This document shows, in pieces, positions 53,114 to 62,609 of a DNA stretch of 64,000 nt. The DNA is from Roseburia zhanii (lineage in GTDB: Bacteria; Bacillota; Clostridia; Lachnospirales; Lachnospiraceae), in assembly GCF_014287635.1 (NCBI RefSeq), contig NZ_JACOPH010000003.1:62001-126000 (forward strand). Reading direction: 5' to 3'. Below the pieces are notes generated by a model. It was not told the origin of the DNA. It saw only the letters and a list, made by a program, of their open reading frames with translations, and searched no databases. A program made the translations under genes and the position numbers. Each line of letters starts with the position of its first letter. Position 1 is the first letter of the stretch.

Positions 53114-54367
53114 ATGGAATTATTAGAAATCTGTAAACAGGCAAAAGAAGTAAAACAGCAGATCGCAGTCTTATCAACGGTACAGAAGAATCAGGCATTG
53201 TCTGCTGTAGCTGATAAATTAGTAGAAAAACAGAAAAAACTCATCGATGCGAATTCGATCGACATGGAAAATGGAAGAAAAAACCAGATGCCGGAAGGCT
53301 TGTTAGACCGTCTGTTATTAACTGAAGCAAGAATCGCACAGATGGCAGAGGGACTGCGTCAGGTTGTATCATTAGAAGATCCGGTCGGGGAAGTGATTTC
53401 CATGAAAAAACGCCCAAATGAACTGATGATCGGAAAAAAACGTGTACCATTAGGTGTGATCGGAATTATTTATGAATCACGCCCAAATGTAACTGCCGAT
53501 GCATTCGGACTGTGTTTTAAGACAGGAAATGTTGTGATCTTACGTGGTGGCAAAGATGCGATCCATTCTAATCAGGCAATCGTAGAATGTATCCAGGAGG
53601 CATTAGCAGAACAGGATCTGCCAAAAGAAGCCATTTCTTTGATCACAGATACCAGCCATGAAACCGCAAGGGAATTTATGCATATGAACCGGTATGTGGA
53701 TGTGCTGATCCCAAGAGGAGGTGCTGGTCTGATCCGTACAGTTGTAGAGAATGCAACGATTCCGGTCATTGAAACCGGAACCGGAAACTGCCATATCTAT
53801 GTAGATGAGAGTGCAGATTTTCAAATGGCATGTGATATCATTATCAATGCAAAGACGCAGAGGATCGGTGTATGTAATGCATGTGAATCCCTGTTAGTAC
53901 ATCAGAATATCGTAGATGGATTTATTCCGGTCTTAGAGAAACGACTTGCAGAAAAGAATGTAGAGATCCATGCAGATGAAACAATCCAGAAGTTATCGAT
54001 CGCAGGGGCAAATGTCATTCCTGCAACAGAGGAAGACTGGGGAACGGAATATTTAGATTATAAGATTTCTGCAAAGACAGTAGCATCTGTTGATGAGGCA
54101 ATCGCACATATCAACCGGTATAATACCGGACATTCTGAGGCGATCATTACGAATAATTATGCAAATGCGGAGAAGTTTTTAAATGAAGTCGATGCTGCTG
54201 CCGTATATGTCAATGCTTCTACCCGCTTTACCGATGGCTTTGAATTTGGATTTGGGGCAGAGATCGGTATCAGTACCCAGAAATTACATGCGAGAGGCCC
54301 TATGGGCTTAGAAGCACTTACAAGTACAAAATATATTATTTATGGAAATGGTCAGATACGTCCATAA
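53114..54367 (+). CDS. proA: Glutamate-5-semialdehyde dehydrogenase
   Basis: ProA reduces glutamyl-5-phosphate to the semialdehyde that cyclises toward proline. The 417-residue protein is an aldehyde dehydrogenase family member with [40 protein letters not shown], the catalytic cysteine in [14 protein letters not shown], and the C-terminal [31 protein letters not shown] block. GGAGGG lies just upstream of the ATG, 15 bases after the folate gene. With proB it completes the glutamate-to-semialdehyde steps; proC is not in the window. Confidence 0.96.
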   Translation: MELLEICKQAKEVKQQIAVLSTVQKNQALSAVADKLVEKQKKLIDANSIDMENGRKNQMPEGLLDRLLLTEARIAQMAEGLRQVVSLEDPVGEVISMKKRPNELMIGKKRVPLGVIGIIYESRPNVTADAFGLCFKTGNVVILRGGKDAIHSNQAIVECIQEALAEQDLPKEAISLITDTSHETAREFMHMNRYVDVLIPRGGAGLIRTVVENATIPVIETGTGNCHIYVDESADFQMACDIIINAKTQRIGVCNACESLLVHQNIVDGFIPVLEKRLAEKNVEIHADETIQKLSIAGANVIPATEEDWGTEYLDYKISAKTVASVDEAIAHINRYNTGHSEAIITNNYANAEKFLNEVDAAAVYVNASTRFTDGFEFGFGAEIGISTQKLHARGPMGLEALTSTKYIIYGNGQIRP

Positions 54368-54388
54368 AAACAGTGAGGAACAAGGTAA

Positions 54389-55864
54389 ATGGAAAAAAAT
54401 ATTGAATTAAAGATGATCGATAAAAAGCAGGTGCCGGATACAGAACCAGATCGTCAGTACTATTATATGGAAATCGCAAAAGAATATATCAGACAGCTTT
54501 CCGAACTGAAAGGAGAGCCACTGACGTTTCATGTATCGACATTCGGCTGTCAGATGAATGCAAGGGATTCTGAAAAATTAGTCGGTATCCTAGAACAGAT
54601 CGGTTATGTGGAAAAAGATACGGAAGATGCAGATTTTGTGATCTATAATACCTGTACCGTACGTGAAAATGCCAATAACAAGGTCTACGGAAGATTAGGA
54701 TATTTAAATGGTTTCCAGAAGAAAAACCCATTTATGATGATCGGTTTATGTGGCTGTATGATGCAGGAACCGGTAGTCGTAGAGAAGATCAAACAGAGTT
54801 ACCGTTTTGTGAATCTGATCTTCGGAACGCATAATATCTATAAATTTGCAGAACTGATCACGACAGCCATTGAAAGCAGTTTTACCGGAAATTCCCATAA
54901 AAAAGGCTCATCTATGACGATCGATATCTGGAAAGATACAGATAAGATTGTAGAAGATCTGCCGATCGAACGGAAATATACCTTTAAATCCGGTGTCAAT
55001 ATCATGTTCGGCTGCAATAATTTCTGCAGTTATTGTATCGTTCCTTATGTCAGAGGACGGGAGAGAAGCCGCGAGGCAAAGGATATTGTCAGGGAGATTG
55101 AAAAATTAGCTGCAGATGGCGTAGTAGAAGTGATGCTGTTAGGCCAGAATGTCAACTCTTATGGCAAGAACTTAGAACCGCAGATCAGCTTTGCACAGTT
55201 GTTGCAGGAAGTAGAAAAGATCGAAGGGATTGAGAGGATACGTTTTATGACTTCTCATCCGAAAGATCTTTCCGATGAATTGATCGATGTGATGAAACAT
55301 TCCAAAAAAATCTGTAAACATCTGCATCTTCCATTACAGTCCGGCAGTTCAAGGATCTTAAAGATCATGAACCGCAGATATACAAAAGAGCAGTATTTAG
55401 AACTGGTGGATAAGATCCGGGAAGCCGTACCGGATATTTCACTGACTACAGATATCATTGTAGGATTTCCGGGAGAAACAGAAGAAGATTTTGAAGAAAC
55501 AATGGATGTTGTACGTAAGGTAGGATATGACAGTGCATTTACATTTATCTATTCAAAGAGAACCGGAACACCGGCGGCAGCGATGGAAGACCAGGTGCCG
55601 GAAGATGTGATCAAACAGCGGTTTGACAGACTTTTAAAAGAAGTACAGACGATTGCAGCAAGAAAAGCAGAAGTTTATACCGGAACGACACAGAAAGTAT
55701 TGGTAGAAACAGTCAATGAGCAGGACGAACATCTTGTGACAGGAAGACTTAGCAACAATTCTGTTGTACATCTGCCGGGAAATGCAGATATGATCGGTAA
55801 GATCGTCGATGTCAGATTAAACGAATGTAAAGGATTTTATTACATCGGAGAGAAGGTTTCTTAG
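54389..55864 (+). CDS. miaB: tRNA-2-methylthio-N6-dimethylallyladenosine synthase MiaB
   Basis: MiaB is a radical SAM methylthiotransferase acting on i6A37 of tRNA. The 491-residue protein has the N-terminal MTTase domain with three cysteines (STFGCQMNARDSEKL, YNTCTVRENA, GLCGCMMQ), the radical SAM motif FGCNNFCSYCIVPYVRGRERSR, and a C-terminal TRAM domain (about 425-490). An N-terminal extension of about 45 residues before the MTTase domain is usual in clostridia. It starts 21 bases after proA. The TRAM end is followed only 3 bases later by the NusG-II gene. Confidence 0.96.
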   Translation: MEKNIELKMIDKKQVPDTEPDRQYYYMEIAKEYIRQLSELKGEPLTFHVSTFGCQMNARDSEKLVGILEQIGYVEKDTEDADFVIYNTCTVRENANNKVYGRLGYLNGFQKKNPFMMIGLCGCMMQEPVVVEKIKQSYRFVNLIFGTHNIYKFAELITTAIESSFTGNSHKKGSSMTIDIWKDTDKIVEDLPIERKYTFKSGVNIMFGCNNFCSYCIVPYVRGRERSREAKDIVREIEKLAADGVVEVMLLGQNVNSYGKNLEPQISFAQLLQEVEKIEGIERIRFMTSHPKDLSDELIDVMKHSKKICKHLHLPLQSGSSRILKIMNRRYTKEQYLELVDKIREAVPDISLTTDIIVGFPGETEEDFEETMDVVRKVGYDSAFTFIYSKRTGTPAAAMEDQVPEDVIKQRFDRLLKEVQTIAARKAEVYTGTTQKVLVETVNEQDEHLVTGRLSNNSVVHLPGNADMIGKIVDVRLNECKGFYYIGEKVS

Positions 55865-55867
55865 TCG

Positions 55868-56245
55868 ATGACAAAACGGTTTAGAAAAAATGATGGAATA
55901 CTTCTGCTTGTGATCGGACTGGTTTTGCTGGCAGGTTATGTGGTAAGCAGTTTTTTTCGGGGCGAAACAGGAGCAAAAGCAGTCGTTACGGTAGCAGGTG
56001 AAGTATATGGAACATATCCATTAGCACAGGATGATGAAATTGAGATTAAAATAGATGGCAGGGCTGCAAATGTTTTACAGATCAAAGACGGAAAAGCAGA
56101 TATGATAGAAGCAGACTGTCCGGATAAACTCTGTGTGCATCAAAAAGCGATCGAAAGAACAAATGAAACGATCGTCTGCCTGCCACACAAAGTCGTGGTA
56201 GAGATACAGGATGCGAAAGAAGCGGACTTTGATTCTATGACATAA
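55868..56245 (+). CDS. NusG domain II protein, membrane-anchored
   Basis: The 125-residue protein has one N-terminal membrane segment (about 8-30, IGLVLLAGYVV) and an exported NusG_II domain (about 40-125): VAGEVYGTYPLAQDDEIEI, then DCPDKLCVHQKAIERTNETIVCLPHKVVVEI. The two cysteine pieces (CPDKLC and CLPH) are conserved features of this family. Despite the name it is not transcription factor NusG. It is coupled to the following Gx-transporter gene, a pairing repeated across Firmicutes and resembling, as I recall, eetA-eetB of flavin-based extracellular electron transfer loci. Biochemical function is not established. Confidence 0.85.
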   Translation: MTKRFRKNDGILLLVIGLVLLAGYVVSSFFRGETGAKAVVTVAGEVYGTYPLAQDDEIEIKIDGRAANVLQIKDGKADMIEADCPDKLCVHQKAIERTNETIVCLPHKVVVEIQDAKEADFDSMT

Positions 56246-56257
56246 GAGGATAAAATG

Positions 56258-56746
56258 ATGAAACATAAAACAGCATATCTCGGATTATTTTTAGCACTGG
56301 CACTGATCTGCAGCTATATAGAATCTTTGATTCCGTTTTATTTTGGGATACCGGGGATAAAGTTAGGACTGACGAATATCGTTGTCGTCTGGATGCTCTA
56401 TACGATCGGTGCAAAAGAGGCATTTCTGATCTCGGTATTAAGGATACTGATCGCAGGATTTTTATTTGGAAATCCATTTAGCATCTTATATAGTATGTGC
56501 GGCGGGATTTGTAGTTTCCTTATGATGCTGCTTTTAAGATCCACAAAGAAGTTTAAAGTGATATCCGTAAGTACGATAGGCGGGATCTTTCATAATATCG
56601 GGCAGTTATCAGCAGCCTGTGTAGTTGTAGAAAACCTGAATCTTGTCTATTATGCACCGGTACTTCTGATCGCAGGATTTATAACAGGGTTTCTGATCGG
56701 GATCATTTCACAGGAAATGATCTTACGTTTAGGAAAGAGGGATTAG
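56258..56746 (+). CDS. Gx transporter / heptaprenyl diphosphate synthase component I-like membrane protein
   Basis: The 162-residue protein has five or six hydrophobic segments and the family motif SLIPFYFGIPGIKLGLTNIVVVW near the N-terminus, then GNPFSILYSMCGGICSF and IGGIFHNIGQLSAA. Members are annotated either as heptaprenyl diphosphate synthase component I or as Gx transporters; sequence looks like a small integral membrane transporter of the ECF-S type. The ATG at 56258 is 8 bases after GAGG; an ATG directly before it is equally in frame. It follows the NusG-II gene by 12 bases and ruvA follows at once. Confidence 0.83.
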   Translation: MKHKTAYLGLFLALALICSYIESLIPFYFGIPGIKLGLTNIVVVWMLYTIGAKEAFLISVLRILIAGFLFGNPFSILYSMCGGICSFLMMLLLRSTKKFKVISVSTIGGIFHNIGQLSAACVVVENLNLVYYAPVLLIAGFITGFLIGIISQEMILRLGKRD

Positions 56747-56748
56747 TC

Positions 56749-57360
56749 ATGTATGCATATATCAAAGGAACATTAGAAGAAACAGGCAGTGGATGGATCG
56801 TTATAGACAATCAGGGGATCGGTTATCAGATGCAGGTATCTGCCCGCCTGATGGAAGAACTGCCGATGATTGGGACGGAAGTAAAAATATATACCTATCT
56901 GAATGTGAAAGAAGATGCAATGTCCTTATTTGGTTTTTTATCAAAAGACGATCTTCACATCTTTAAATTACTGTTAGCGGTCAATGGAATCGGACCTAAA
57001 GGTGCATTAGCAGTTTTATCCGTTTTATCCGCAGATGACCTTCGGTTTGCAGTTGTAGGCGGTGATGCAAAAGCCATAGCAAAAGCTCCCGGTATCGGGG
57101 CGAAAACTGCACAGCGTGTGATCTTAGAGTTAAAAGATAAACTGAATATCGAAGATGTATTTGAAAAAGCAGACCAGACGGCAGATATTCCGGTAAAAGC
57201 GGCAGACCAGACAGCAAAAAATGAAGCTATACAGGCATTGACAGCATTAGGATATTCCGCTTCTGAAGCATTGTCTGCGGTTTCTAAGTTAGAGATCACA
57301 GAGGATATGGATACAGAAAATATTCTAAAAGCTGCCTTAAAGCAGATGGCATTTCTATAG
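56749..57360 (+). CDS. ruvA: Holliday junction branch migration protein RuvA
   Basis: RuvA binds four-way junctions and loads RuvB. The 203-residue protein has the N-terminal OB fold (MYAYIKGTLEETGSGWIVIDNQGIGY), two helix-hairpin-helix motifs (LLAVNGIGPKGALAVLS and IAKAPGIGAKTAQRVILEL) and a C-terminal three-helix domain (about 150-203) that contacts RuvB. GAGGGA precedes the ATG. It lies 3 bases after the Gx-transporter gene and 38 before ruvB, in the usual order. Confidence 0.97.
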   Translation: MYAYIKGTLEETGSGWIVIDNQGIGYQMQVSARLMEELPMIGTEVKIYTYLNVKEDAMSLFGFLSKDDLHIFKLLLAVNGIGPKGALAVLSVLSADDLRFAVVGGDAKAIAKAPGIGAKTAQRVILELKDKLNIEDVFEKADQTADIPVKAADQTAKNEAIQALTALGYSASEALSAVSKLEITEDMDTENILKAALKQMAFL

Positions 57361-57398
57361 AAGCAGATGGTAATAGAAAGGGATAGTTTATAACAGGC

Positions 57399-58391
57399 AT
57401 GGAAAAACGTGTGATATCGACACAGATTCAGGAAGAAGATAAAAAAATAGAAAAAACGCTCCGTCCGCAGACTTTAAATGATTATATCGGACAAAAGAAA
57501 GCAAAGGAGCATTTAAAAATTTATATTGAGGCGGCAAAGCAGAGAAATGAAGCCTTAGACCATGTATTATTTTATGGACCGCCGGGACTTGGAAAAACAA
57601 CATTAGCAGGCATCATTGCGAATGAAATGGGAACGCATATGAAGATCACAAGCGGTCCTGCGATCGGAAGAACCGGAGATATGGCTGCGATCTTAAGCAA
57701 TCTCCAGCCGGGAGATCTTTTGTTTATTGATGAGATCCACCGCTTAGACCGTCAGGTAGAAGAAGTGTTATATTCGGCAATGGAAGATTATGCGATCGAT
57801 ATTATGATCGGAAAAGGTGCAACTGCACATTCACTCCGTTTAGATCTGCCAAAGTTTACTTTAGTAGGTGCAACGACAAGAGCAGGTCTTTTATCAGCAC
57901 CGTTACGGGACAGGTTTGGCGTGATCCATCATTTGGAATTTTATACACCGGAAGAATTGCAGACGATCATCATACACTCAGCAGACAAGTTAGATGTTAC
58001 GATCGATGAAGAAGGAGCATTAGAGTTAGCAAAAAGAAGCCGCGGGACACCACGACTTGCGAACCGTCTGTTAAAACGAGTCAGGGATTTTGCACAGGTA
58101 AAATATGACGGTAAGATCACAAAAGAAGTGGCATCATTTGCCCTTGATCTTTTAGAAGTCGATTCCTGTGGGCTTGACCAGAACGACAGGAATATCCTGC
58201 TTACGATCATGGAGAAATTTGCAGGAGGACCTGTAGGCTTAGATACTTTAGCTGCTGCGATCGGAGAAGATGCCGGAACGATCGAAGATGTGTACGAACC
58301 GTATCTTGTTAAAAACGGTTTTATCAACCGGACACCGAAGGGGAGAGTCGCAACAGATTTTGCGTTTGAACATTTTCATCTTGCAAGATAA
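57399..58391 (+). CDS. ruvB: Holliday junction branch migration helicase RuvB
   Basis: RuvB is the hexameric AAA+ motor that drives branch migration. The 330-residue protein has Walker [10 protein letters not shown] (about 55-63), Walker [12 protein letters not shown], sensor residues in [16 protein letters not shown], and the winged-helix C-terminal domain (about 255-330, [37 protein letters not shown]). Length is standard. The purine-rich AAAGGGA is about 16 bases from the ATG, rather far. Coupled with ruvA. Confidence 0.97.
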   Translation: MEKRVISTQIQEEDKKIEKTLRPQTLNDYIGQKKAKEHLKIYIEAAKQRNEALDHVLFYGPPGLGKTTLAGIIANEMGTHMKITSGPAIGRTGDMAAILSNLQPGDLLFIDEIHRLDRQVEEVLYSAMEDYAIDIMIGKGATAHSLRLDLPKFTLVGATTRAGLLSAPLRDRFGVIHHLEFYTPEELQTIIIHSADKLDVTIDEEGALELAKRSRGTPRLANRLLKRVRDFAQVKYDGKITKEVASFALDLLEVDSCGLDQNDRNILLTIMEKFAGGPVGLDTLAAAIGEDAGTIEDVYEPYLVKNGFINRTPKGRVATDFAFEHFHLAR

Positions 58392-58447
58392 GCGAAGAAA
58401 ACGTATAATGGATTGCAGGTAGTTCTGCATTACAGGGAGGAAAACGT

Positions 58448-58942
58448 ATGTCATCGAAATCCAATACAGAAGTGATCATTGGTGGAAAGGTGTATACGCT
58501 GAGTGGATACGAAGGGGAAGAATATTTACAGCGTGTGGCAGCTTATATCAATAATAAGATAAATGAGTTTAATGAAATGGAAGAAATCCGCCGCTTTCCG
58601 GTGGATATGAAAGCAACATTAGTCGAGCTTAATATTGCAGATGATTATTTTAAAGCAAAAGACCGTGTGGAGAAGTTAGAACAGGACCTTGAGATCAAGG
58701 AAAAAGAACTCTATGACCTCAAACATGAACTGATCTCCGTACAGATCAAAGCAGAAACAAGTGAGAAAACAGTCAAAGAATTAGAAACACAGAATAAGGA
58801 ACTGCAGCTGAATAAGTCAAAATTAGAAGCGGCATTAGAAGATGCACTGTTAGGAGAACTTCCAAAGGAAGAAGAAAAACAGCCGTCAGGTCAGAATCAT
58901 CACAGAGATGAACATGGCATCAACAGGAAAGAAAAGAAATAA
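58448..58942 (+). CDS. zapA: Cell division protein ZapA
   Basis: ZapA bundles FtsZ filaments at the division ring. The 164-residue protein has the N-terminal ZapA domain (about 5-75: EVIIGGKVYTLSGYEGEEYLQRVAAYINNKI, DMKATLVELNIADDYFKAKD) and a long coiled coil (about 70-140), ending in a polar Gln/His/Arg-rich tail. It is longer than the roughly 85-110 residues of typical ZapA proteins because of the extended coil, a form common in Lachnospiraceae. GGGAGG lies 6-7 bases before the ATG. It is followed by a terminator. Confidence 0.9.
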   Translation: MSSKSNTEVIIGGKVYTLSGYEGEEYLQRVAAYINNKINEFNEMEEIRRFPVDMKATLVELNIADDYFKAKDRVEKLEQDLEIKEKELYDLKHELISVQIKAETSEKTVKELETQNKELQLNKSKLEAALEDALLGELPKEEEKQPSGQNHHRDEHGINRKEKK

Positions 58943-58956
58943 TTGCAGTTTACATA

Positions 58957-58985
58957 GGGGGACGAGTGGATTCGTCCTCTTTTTT
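58957..58985 (+). terminator. Terminator after zapA
   Basis: GGGGACGA (58957-58964 region) pairs with TCGTCCTC (58972-58979), followed by six T residues, about 15 bases after the zapA stop. Confidence 0.85.
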
Positions 58986-59009
58986 ACATGATGGGAACAG
59001 GAGGAAGTT

Positions 59010-61202
59010 ATGGCAGATGAGTTAGAACTTTTAGCTCCGGCAGGTAACTTAGAGATATTAAAAGCAGTCATTCATGCAGGAGCAGATGCTGTTTACTTTG
59101 GTGGCAGCCAGTTTGGGGCGAGGGCTTATGCAAAGAATTTTGACAAAGAAGAAGTGTTAGAGGCAATCGATTTCGGACATATCCATGGAAAAAAGATCAT
59201 ATTAGCAGTCAATACGCTGTTAAAAGAGAAGGAATTAGAAGAACAGTTATATGAATATCTGCTGCCATATTATGAGCGGGGATTAGATGCTGTGATCGTA
59301 CAGGATCTTGGTGTGATGCAGTTTATCCGCAGGAATTTTAAAGACCTTCCGATACATACGAGTACACAGATGACGGTAACGAATACATCAGGGGCAGAAC
59401 TGTTAGTAAAAGCCGGAGCAGAGCGTATCGTCATGGCAAGAGAACTTTCTTTTGAGGAGATTGCAAAGATCCATCAGGCAGTACCGGTCGAGATCGAAAG
59501 TTTTGTACATGGGGCACTCTGTTACTGTTATTCAGGTCAGTGCCTGCTTAGCAGTATGCTTGGTGGCAGAAGTGGAAACCGCGGCCGCTGTGCACAGCCA
59601 TGCAGACTGCCATATGAAGTCTATGATGCCGCATATCAAAAGATCAATAAGAAAAATGCGTTATATCCGCTTAGTTTAAAAGATCTTTGTACGATAGATT
59701 ATATTCCACAGCTTGCAAAAAGCGGTGTCTATTCATTTAAGATCGAAGGCAGGATGAAGCAGGCAGAATATGCAGCAGGCGTCGTATCTGTATACCGGAA
59801 ATATATGGATCGTTATCTTTCCTATGGAGAGGAAGGATATTTCGTATCAGAGCAGGATCAGAAAAAGCTGTTTGATCTAGGTAACCGGAGTGGTTTTACA
59901 GATGGATATTATCAGAGATGGAATGGACCGGAAATGGTCACATTTGAAAAACCGGGACATGAAAAAGGAAATGAAACATTAAGAAAAGAAGTTGCCAGAG
60001 ATTATATCCTTTCAGAATGTAAAGAACCAGTCCAAGGTATCTTTCAGGCAAGGTTAGACCAGCCTATAGAACTTACCGTACAATACCAGAATCATACCGT
60101 AACTGTGACAGGAGCATCTGCTGTTATGGCACAGAAACAGCCGGTCACCAAAGAAAAAATCTATGAAAAGTTAAATAAGACCGGAAATACACCATTTGTT
60201 TTTGAGTCATTAGAAATCAATATGGAAGAAAATCTTTTCTTATCCATAGGGGCAGTCAATGAGTTAAGACGGCAGGCATTAGAGCAGTTAGAAGAACAAT
60301 GCCTGCTTTCATACCAGAGGACAGATGCGAAGGAAAAAGTGTTACTGCCGGAAATAAAAGATCTGTCACAGGAGAAAACACTTAAGATCACGGCATCGGC
60401 AGAAAATGAAGAACAGATCGCACCTTTATTAGAAAGTGAGATCATTTCAACAGTCTATATAGACAGTACCGTTTTTTCAAGGGAACAGACCGTTGCAAAA
60501 ATGAAAGAAACCATGCAGGCGGCAAAGCAGGAAGGCAAAGAGTTGTATTATATATTGCCGGCTGTTTTCAGAGAATGCACATCTGCATTTTACGCGTCAA
60601 TCCTGCCTGAGTTACAGACAGACGGTTATCTGGTCAAAAGTTATGACGCACTTGCTTTTTTATTAAAGCAAAAGATACCGGCAGATAAAATCAGGATCGA
60701 CCACAGTCTGTATACATGGTCAAATGAAAGCAGACAGGCATTCTTTTCTTATAGAATCCAAGGCGATACCGTTCCGTTAGAACTAAATGGCAAAGAAATC
60801 AAACGGCGGGATAACAGGCAAAGCGAGATGCTGCTCTACGGATATCTGCCACTGATGACAAGTGCACAGTGTATCAACCGGAATTTGACAAAATGTGATA
60901 AAACAAAGAAAGTATACTATTTAAAAGACCGTTATGGAATTTCATTTCCAGTGAAAAATCACTGCAATGAGTGCTATAATGTGATCTATAATTCCAAACC
61001 ACTGTATCTTTTTTCAGTGCTGCAGGAATTGAAGGGTTGTGGAATGATGCGTTTTCGCTTATCATTTACAATAGAAAATAAAAAAGAAACAGAGAAGGTA
61101 TTAAAAGTCTGTCAGATGGCAATGGAAAAGAATCCAAAGAATGTACAGACGGCAGATATGAGTGAGCGTACTTATGGACATTATAAACGAGGCGTGGAAT
61201 AG
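59010..61202 (+). CDS. U32 family peptidase-like protein (long form)
   Basis: The 730-residue protein has the U32 domain in its first 330 residues: LELLAPAGNLEILKAVIHAGADAVYFGG, STQMTVTNTSGAELL and the signature ESFVHGALCYCYSGQCLLSS with GNRGRCAQPCR. The C-terminal half (about 370-730) is the extension found in long U32 proteins, ending with a cysteine-containing block (NRNLTKCDKT and NHCNECYNVIYN). U32 proteins were named as collagenases, but several are now known to hydroxylate tRNA or rRNA bases with prephenate. I would favour an RNA-modification role. GGAGG precedes the ATG. Confidence 0.87.
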   Translation: MADELELLAPAGNLEILKAVIHAGADAVYFGGSQFGARAYAKNFDKEEVLEAIDFGHIHGKKIILAVNTLLKEKELEEQLYEYLLPYYERGLDAVIVQDLGVMQFIRRNFKDLPIHTSTQMTVTNTSGAELLVKAGAERIVMARELSFEEIAKIHQAVPVEIESFVHGALCYCYSGQCLLSSMLGGRSGNRGRCAQPCRLPYEVYDAAYQKINKKNALYPLSLKDLCTIDYIPQLAKSGVYSFKIEGRMKQAEYAAGVVSVYRKYMDRYLSYGEEGYFVSEQDQKKLFDLGNRSGFTDGYYQRWNGPEMVTFEKPGHEKGNETLRKEVARDYILSECKEPVQGIFQARLDQPIELTVQYQNHTVTVTGASAVMAQKQPVTKEKIYEKLNKTGNTPFVFESLEINMEENLFLSIGAVNELRRQALEQLEEQCLLSYQRTDAKEKVLLPEIKDLSQEKTLKITASAENEEQIAPLLESEIISTVYIDSTVFSREQTVAKMKETMQAAKQEGKELYYILPAVFRECTSAFYASILPELQTDGYLVKSYDALAFLLKQKIPADKIRIDHSLYTWSNESRQAFFSYRIQGDTVPLELNGKEIKRRDNRQSEMLLYGYLPLMTSAQCINRNLTKCDKTKKVYYLKDRYGISFPVKNHCNECYNVIYNSKPLYLFSVLQELKGCGMMRFRLSFTIENKKETEKVLKVCQMAMEKNPKNVQTADMSERTYGHYKRGVE

Positions 61203-61211
61203 AGGGGATTT

Positions 61212-62609
61212 ATGAGCAGTATATTTTGTGAAGTATCTAAATATCTGATGATCATATTGTTTGCGTTATATACGTTAGAATGTTTTTTTGTCTTTCGTAA
61301 GAAGAATACAAAGGAGCGGAGAGAAGCTATTTTCAGACGGCAGAATATCTGGATGCTGCTGCTTCATTTAGATGGGTATCTTGTTTTATTTGACCAGACA
61401 GATAATCCGACGATCCTTTTGTTTTATGGCGTACAGGTGATTTTTTTTCTGATCGTGATCAGCACTTATAAGCTGCTTTATGAAAATGCGGCACAGCTTT
61501 TAGTCAATAATATGTGTATGCTGATGGCGATCGGTTTTTTGATACTGACAAGACTTTCTTTTACAAAAGCAGCCAAGCAGTTTACGATCGCAGTCGGTGC
61601 GATGATCTTTGCATTAGGTGTGCCATTTATGATCAAAAAGATCCGGTTTATACGAAAAATGACATGGTTGTATGCAGTTGTCGGACTTCTGGCACTTCTG
61701 ATCGTTGCCATATTAGGAGCTACCAGTTATGGAGCAAAGATCTCTTATACAGTTGCCGGCATTTCTTTACAGCCGTCTGAATTTGTAAAGATCATTTTTG
61801 TATTTTTTGTTGCCGGAATGTTTCATCAGTCAAATTCTTTCCGGCAGGTTGTGATCACGACAGTCGTTGCAGCGGCACATGTCATTGTGCTTGTCGCATC
61901 GAAAGACCTGGGCGGGGCATTGATCTTTTTTGTGGTATATATCACAATGCTCTATGTGGCAACCGGAAATCCGTTTTATTTTATCGGAGGACTGTTAAGT
62001 GGTTCTGTGGCAGCAGTCATTGCTTACCGGCTATTTTCCCATGTGCGGGTACGTGTAGTTGCATGGCAGGATCCAATCAGCGTGATCGATAATGAAGGAT
62101 ATCAGATCTGCCAGTCTTTATTTGCGATCGGTACCGGTGGCTGGTTCGGCTTAGGTTTAAATCAGGGAAGTCCGGGAAAGATTCCGGTTGTAGAACAGGA
62201 TTTTGTTTTTTCGGCAATCGCAGAAGAACTTGGCGGTGTGTTTGCTATCTGTCTGATCATGGTATGTATGAGCTGTTTTTTGATGTTTTTAAATATTGCC
62301 ATGCAGCTAAAAGACAGCTTCTATAAATTAGTGGCACTTGGGCTTGGCATTACTTATGGATTTCAGGTATTCCTTACGGTTGGTGGGGTGATCAAATTTA
62401 TCCCATCTACCGGAGTGACACTGCCACTTGTCAGCTATGGTGGAAGTTCTCTGCTTAGTACGATCATTATTTTTGCGATCATTCAGGGCTTTTATATATT
62501 AAGAGAAGGTGAAGGAGGTCAGAATGGACGAAAACTTACAAAAAACCCTCAGACAGTCAAAAAAAGAAAAGCAACCGGATTCGACACAAAAATCGAAGAC
62601 CTCCGTTAG
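61212..62609 (+). CDS. FtsW/RodA/SpoVE family peptidoglycan glycosyltransferase
   Basis: SEDS proteins polymerise lipid II into glycan strands together with a class B PBP. The 465-residue protein has about twelve hydrophobic segments, two or three of them N-terminal to the SEDS core. The core motifs are seen: ISLQPSEFVKIIFVFFVAG, VASKDLGGALIFFVVY, a long exported loop with VRVVAWQDPI and LNQGSPGKIPVVEQDFVFSAIAEELG, and LPLVSYGGSSLLST at the end. The C-terminal cytoplasmic tail overlaps the PBP gene by 86 bases. Division, elongation or sporulation role cannot be assigned from sequence; the fused-looking pair with a PbpA-like protein suggests an FtsW-PbpA unit. Confidence 0.93.
   Translation: MSSIFCEVSKYLMIILFALYTLECFFVFRKKNTKERREAIFRRQNIWMLLLHLDGYLVLFDQTDNPTILLFYGVQVIFFLIVISTYKLLYENAAQLLVNNMCMLMAIGFLILTRLSFTKAAKQFTIAVGAMIFALGVPFMIKKIRFIRKMTWLYAVVGLLALLIVAILGATSYGAKISYTVAGISLQPSEFVKIIFVFFVAGMFHQSNSFRQVVITTVVAAAHVIVLVASKDLGGALIFFVVYITMLYVATGNPFYFIGGLLSGSVAAVIAYRLFSHVRVRVVAWQDPISVIDNEGYQICQSLFAIGTGGWFGLGLNQGSPGKIPVVEQDFVFSAIAEELGGVFAICLIMVCMSCFLMFLNIAMQLKDSFYKLVALGLGITYGFQVFLTVGGVIKFIPSTGVTLPLVSYGGSSLLSTIIIFAIIQGFYILREGEGGQNGRKLTKNPQTVKKRKATGFDTKIEDLR

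Noticed and set aside
59010..61202. Secreted collagenase role for the U32 protein
   Set aside because: There is no signal peptide, and the family's best-supported functions are in RNA base modification.
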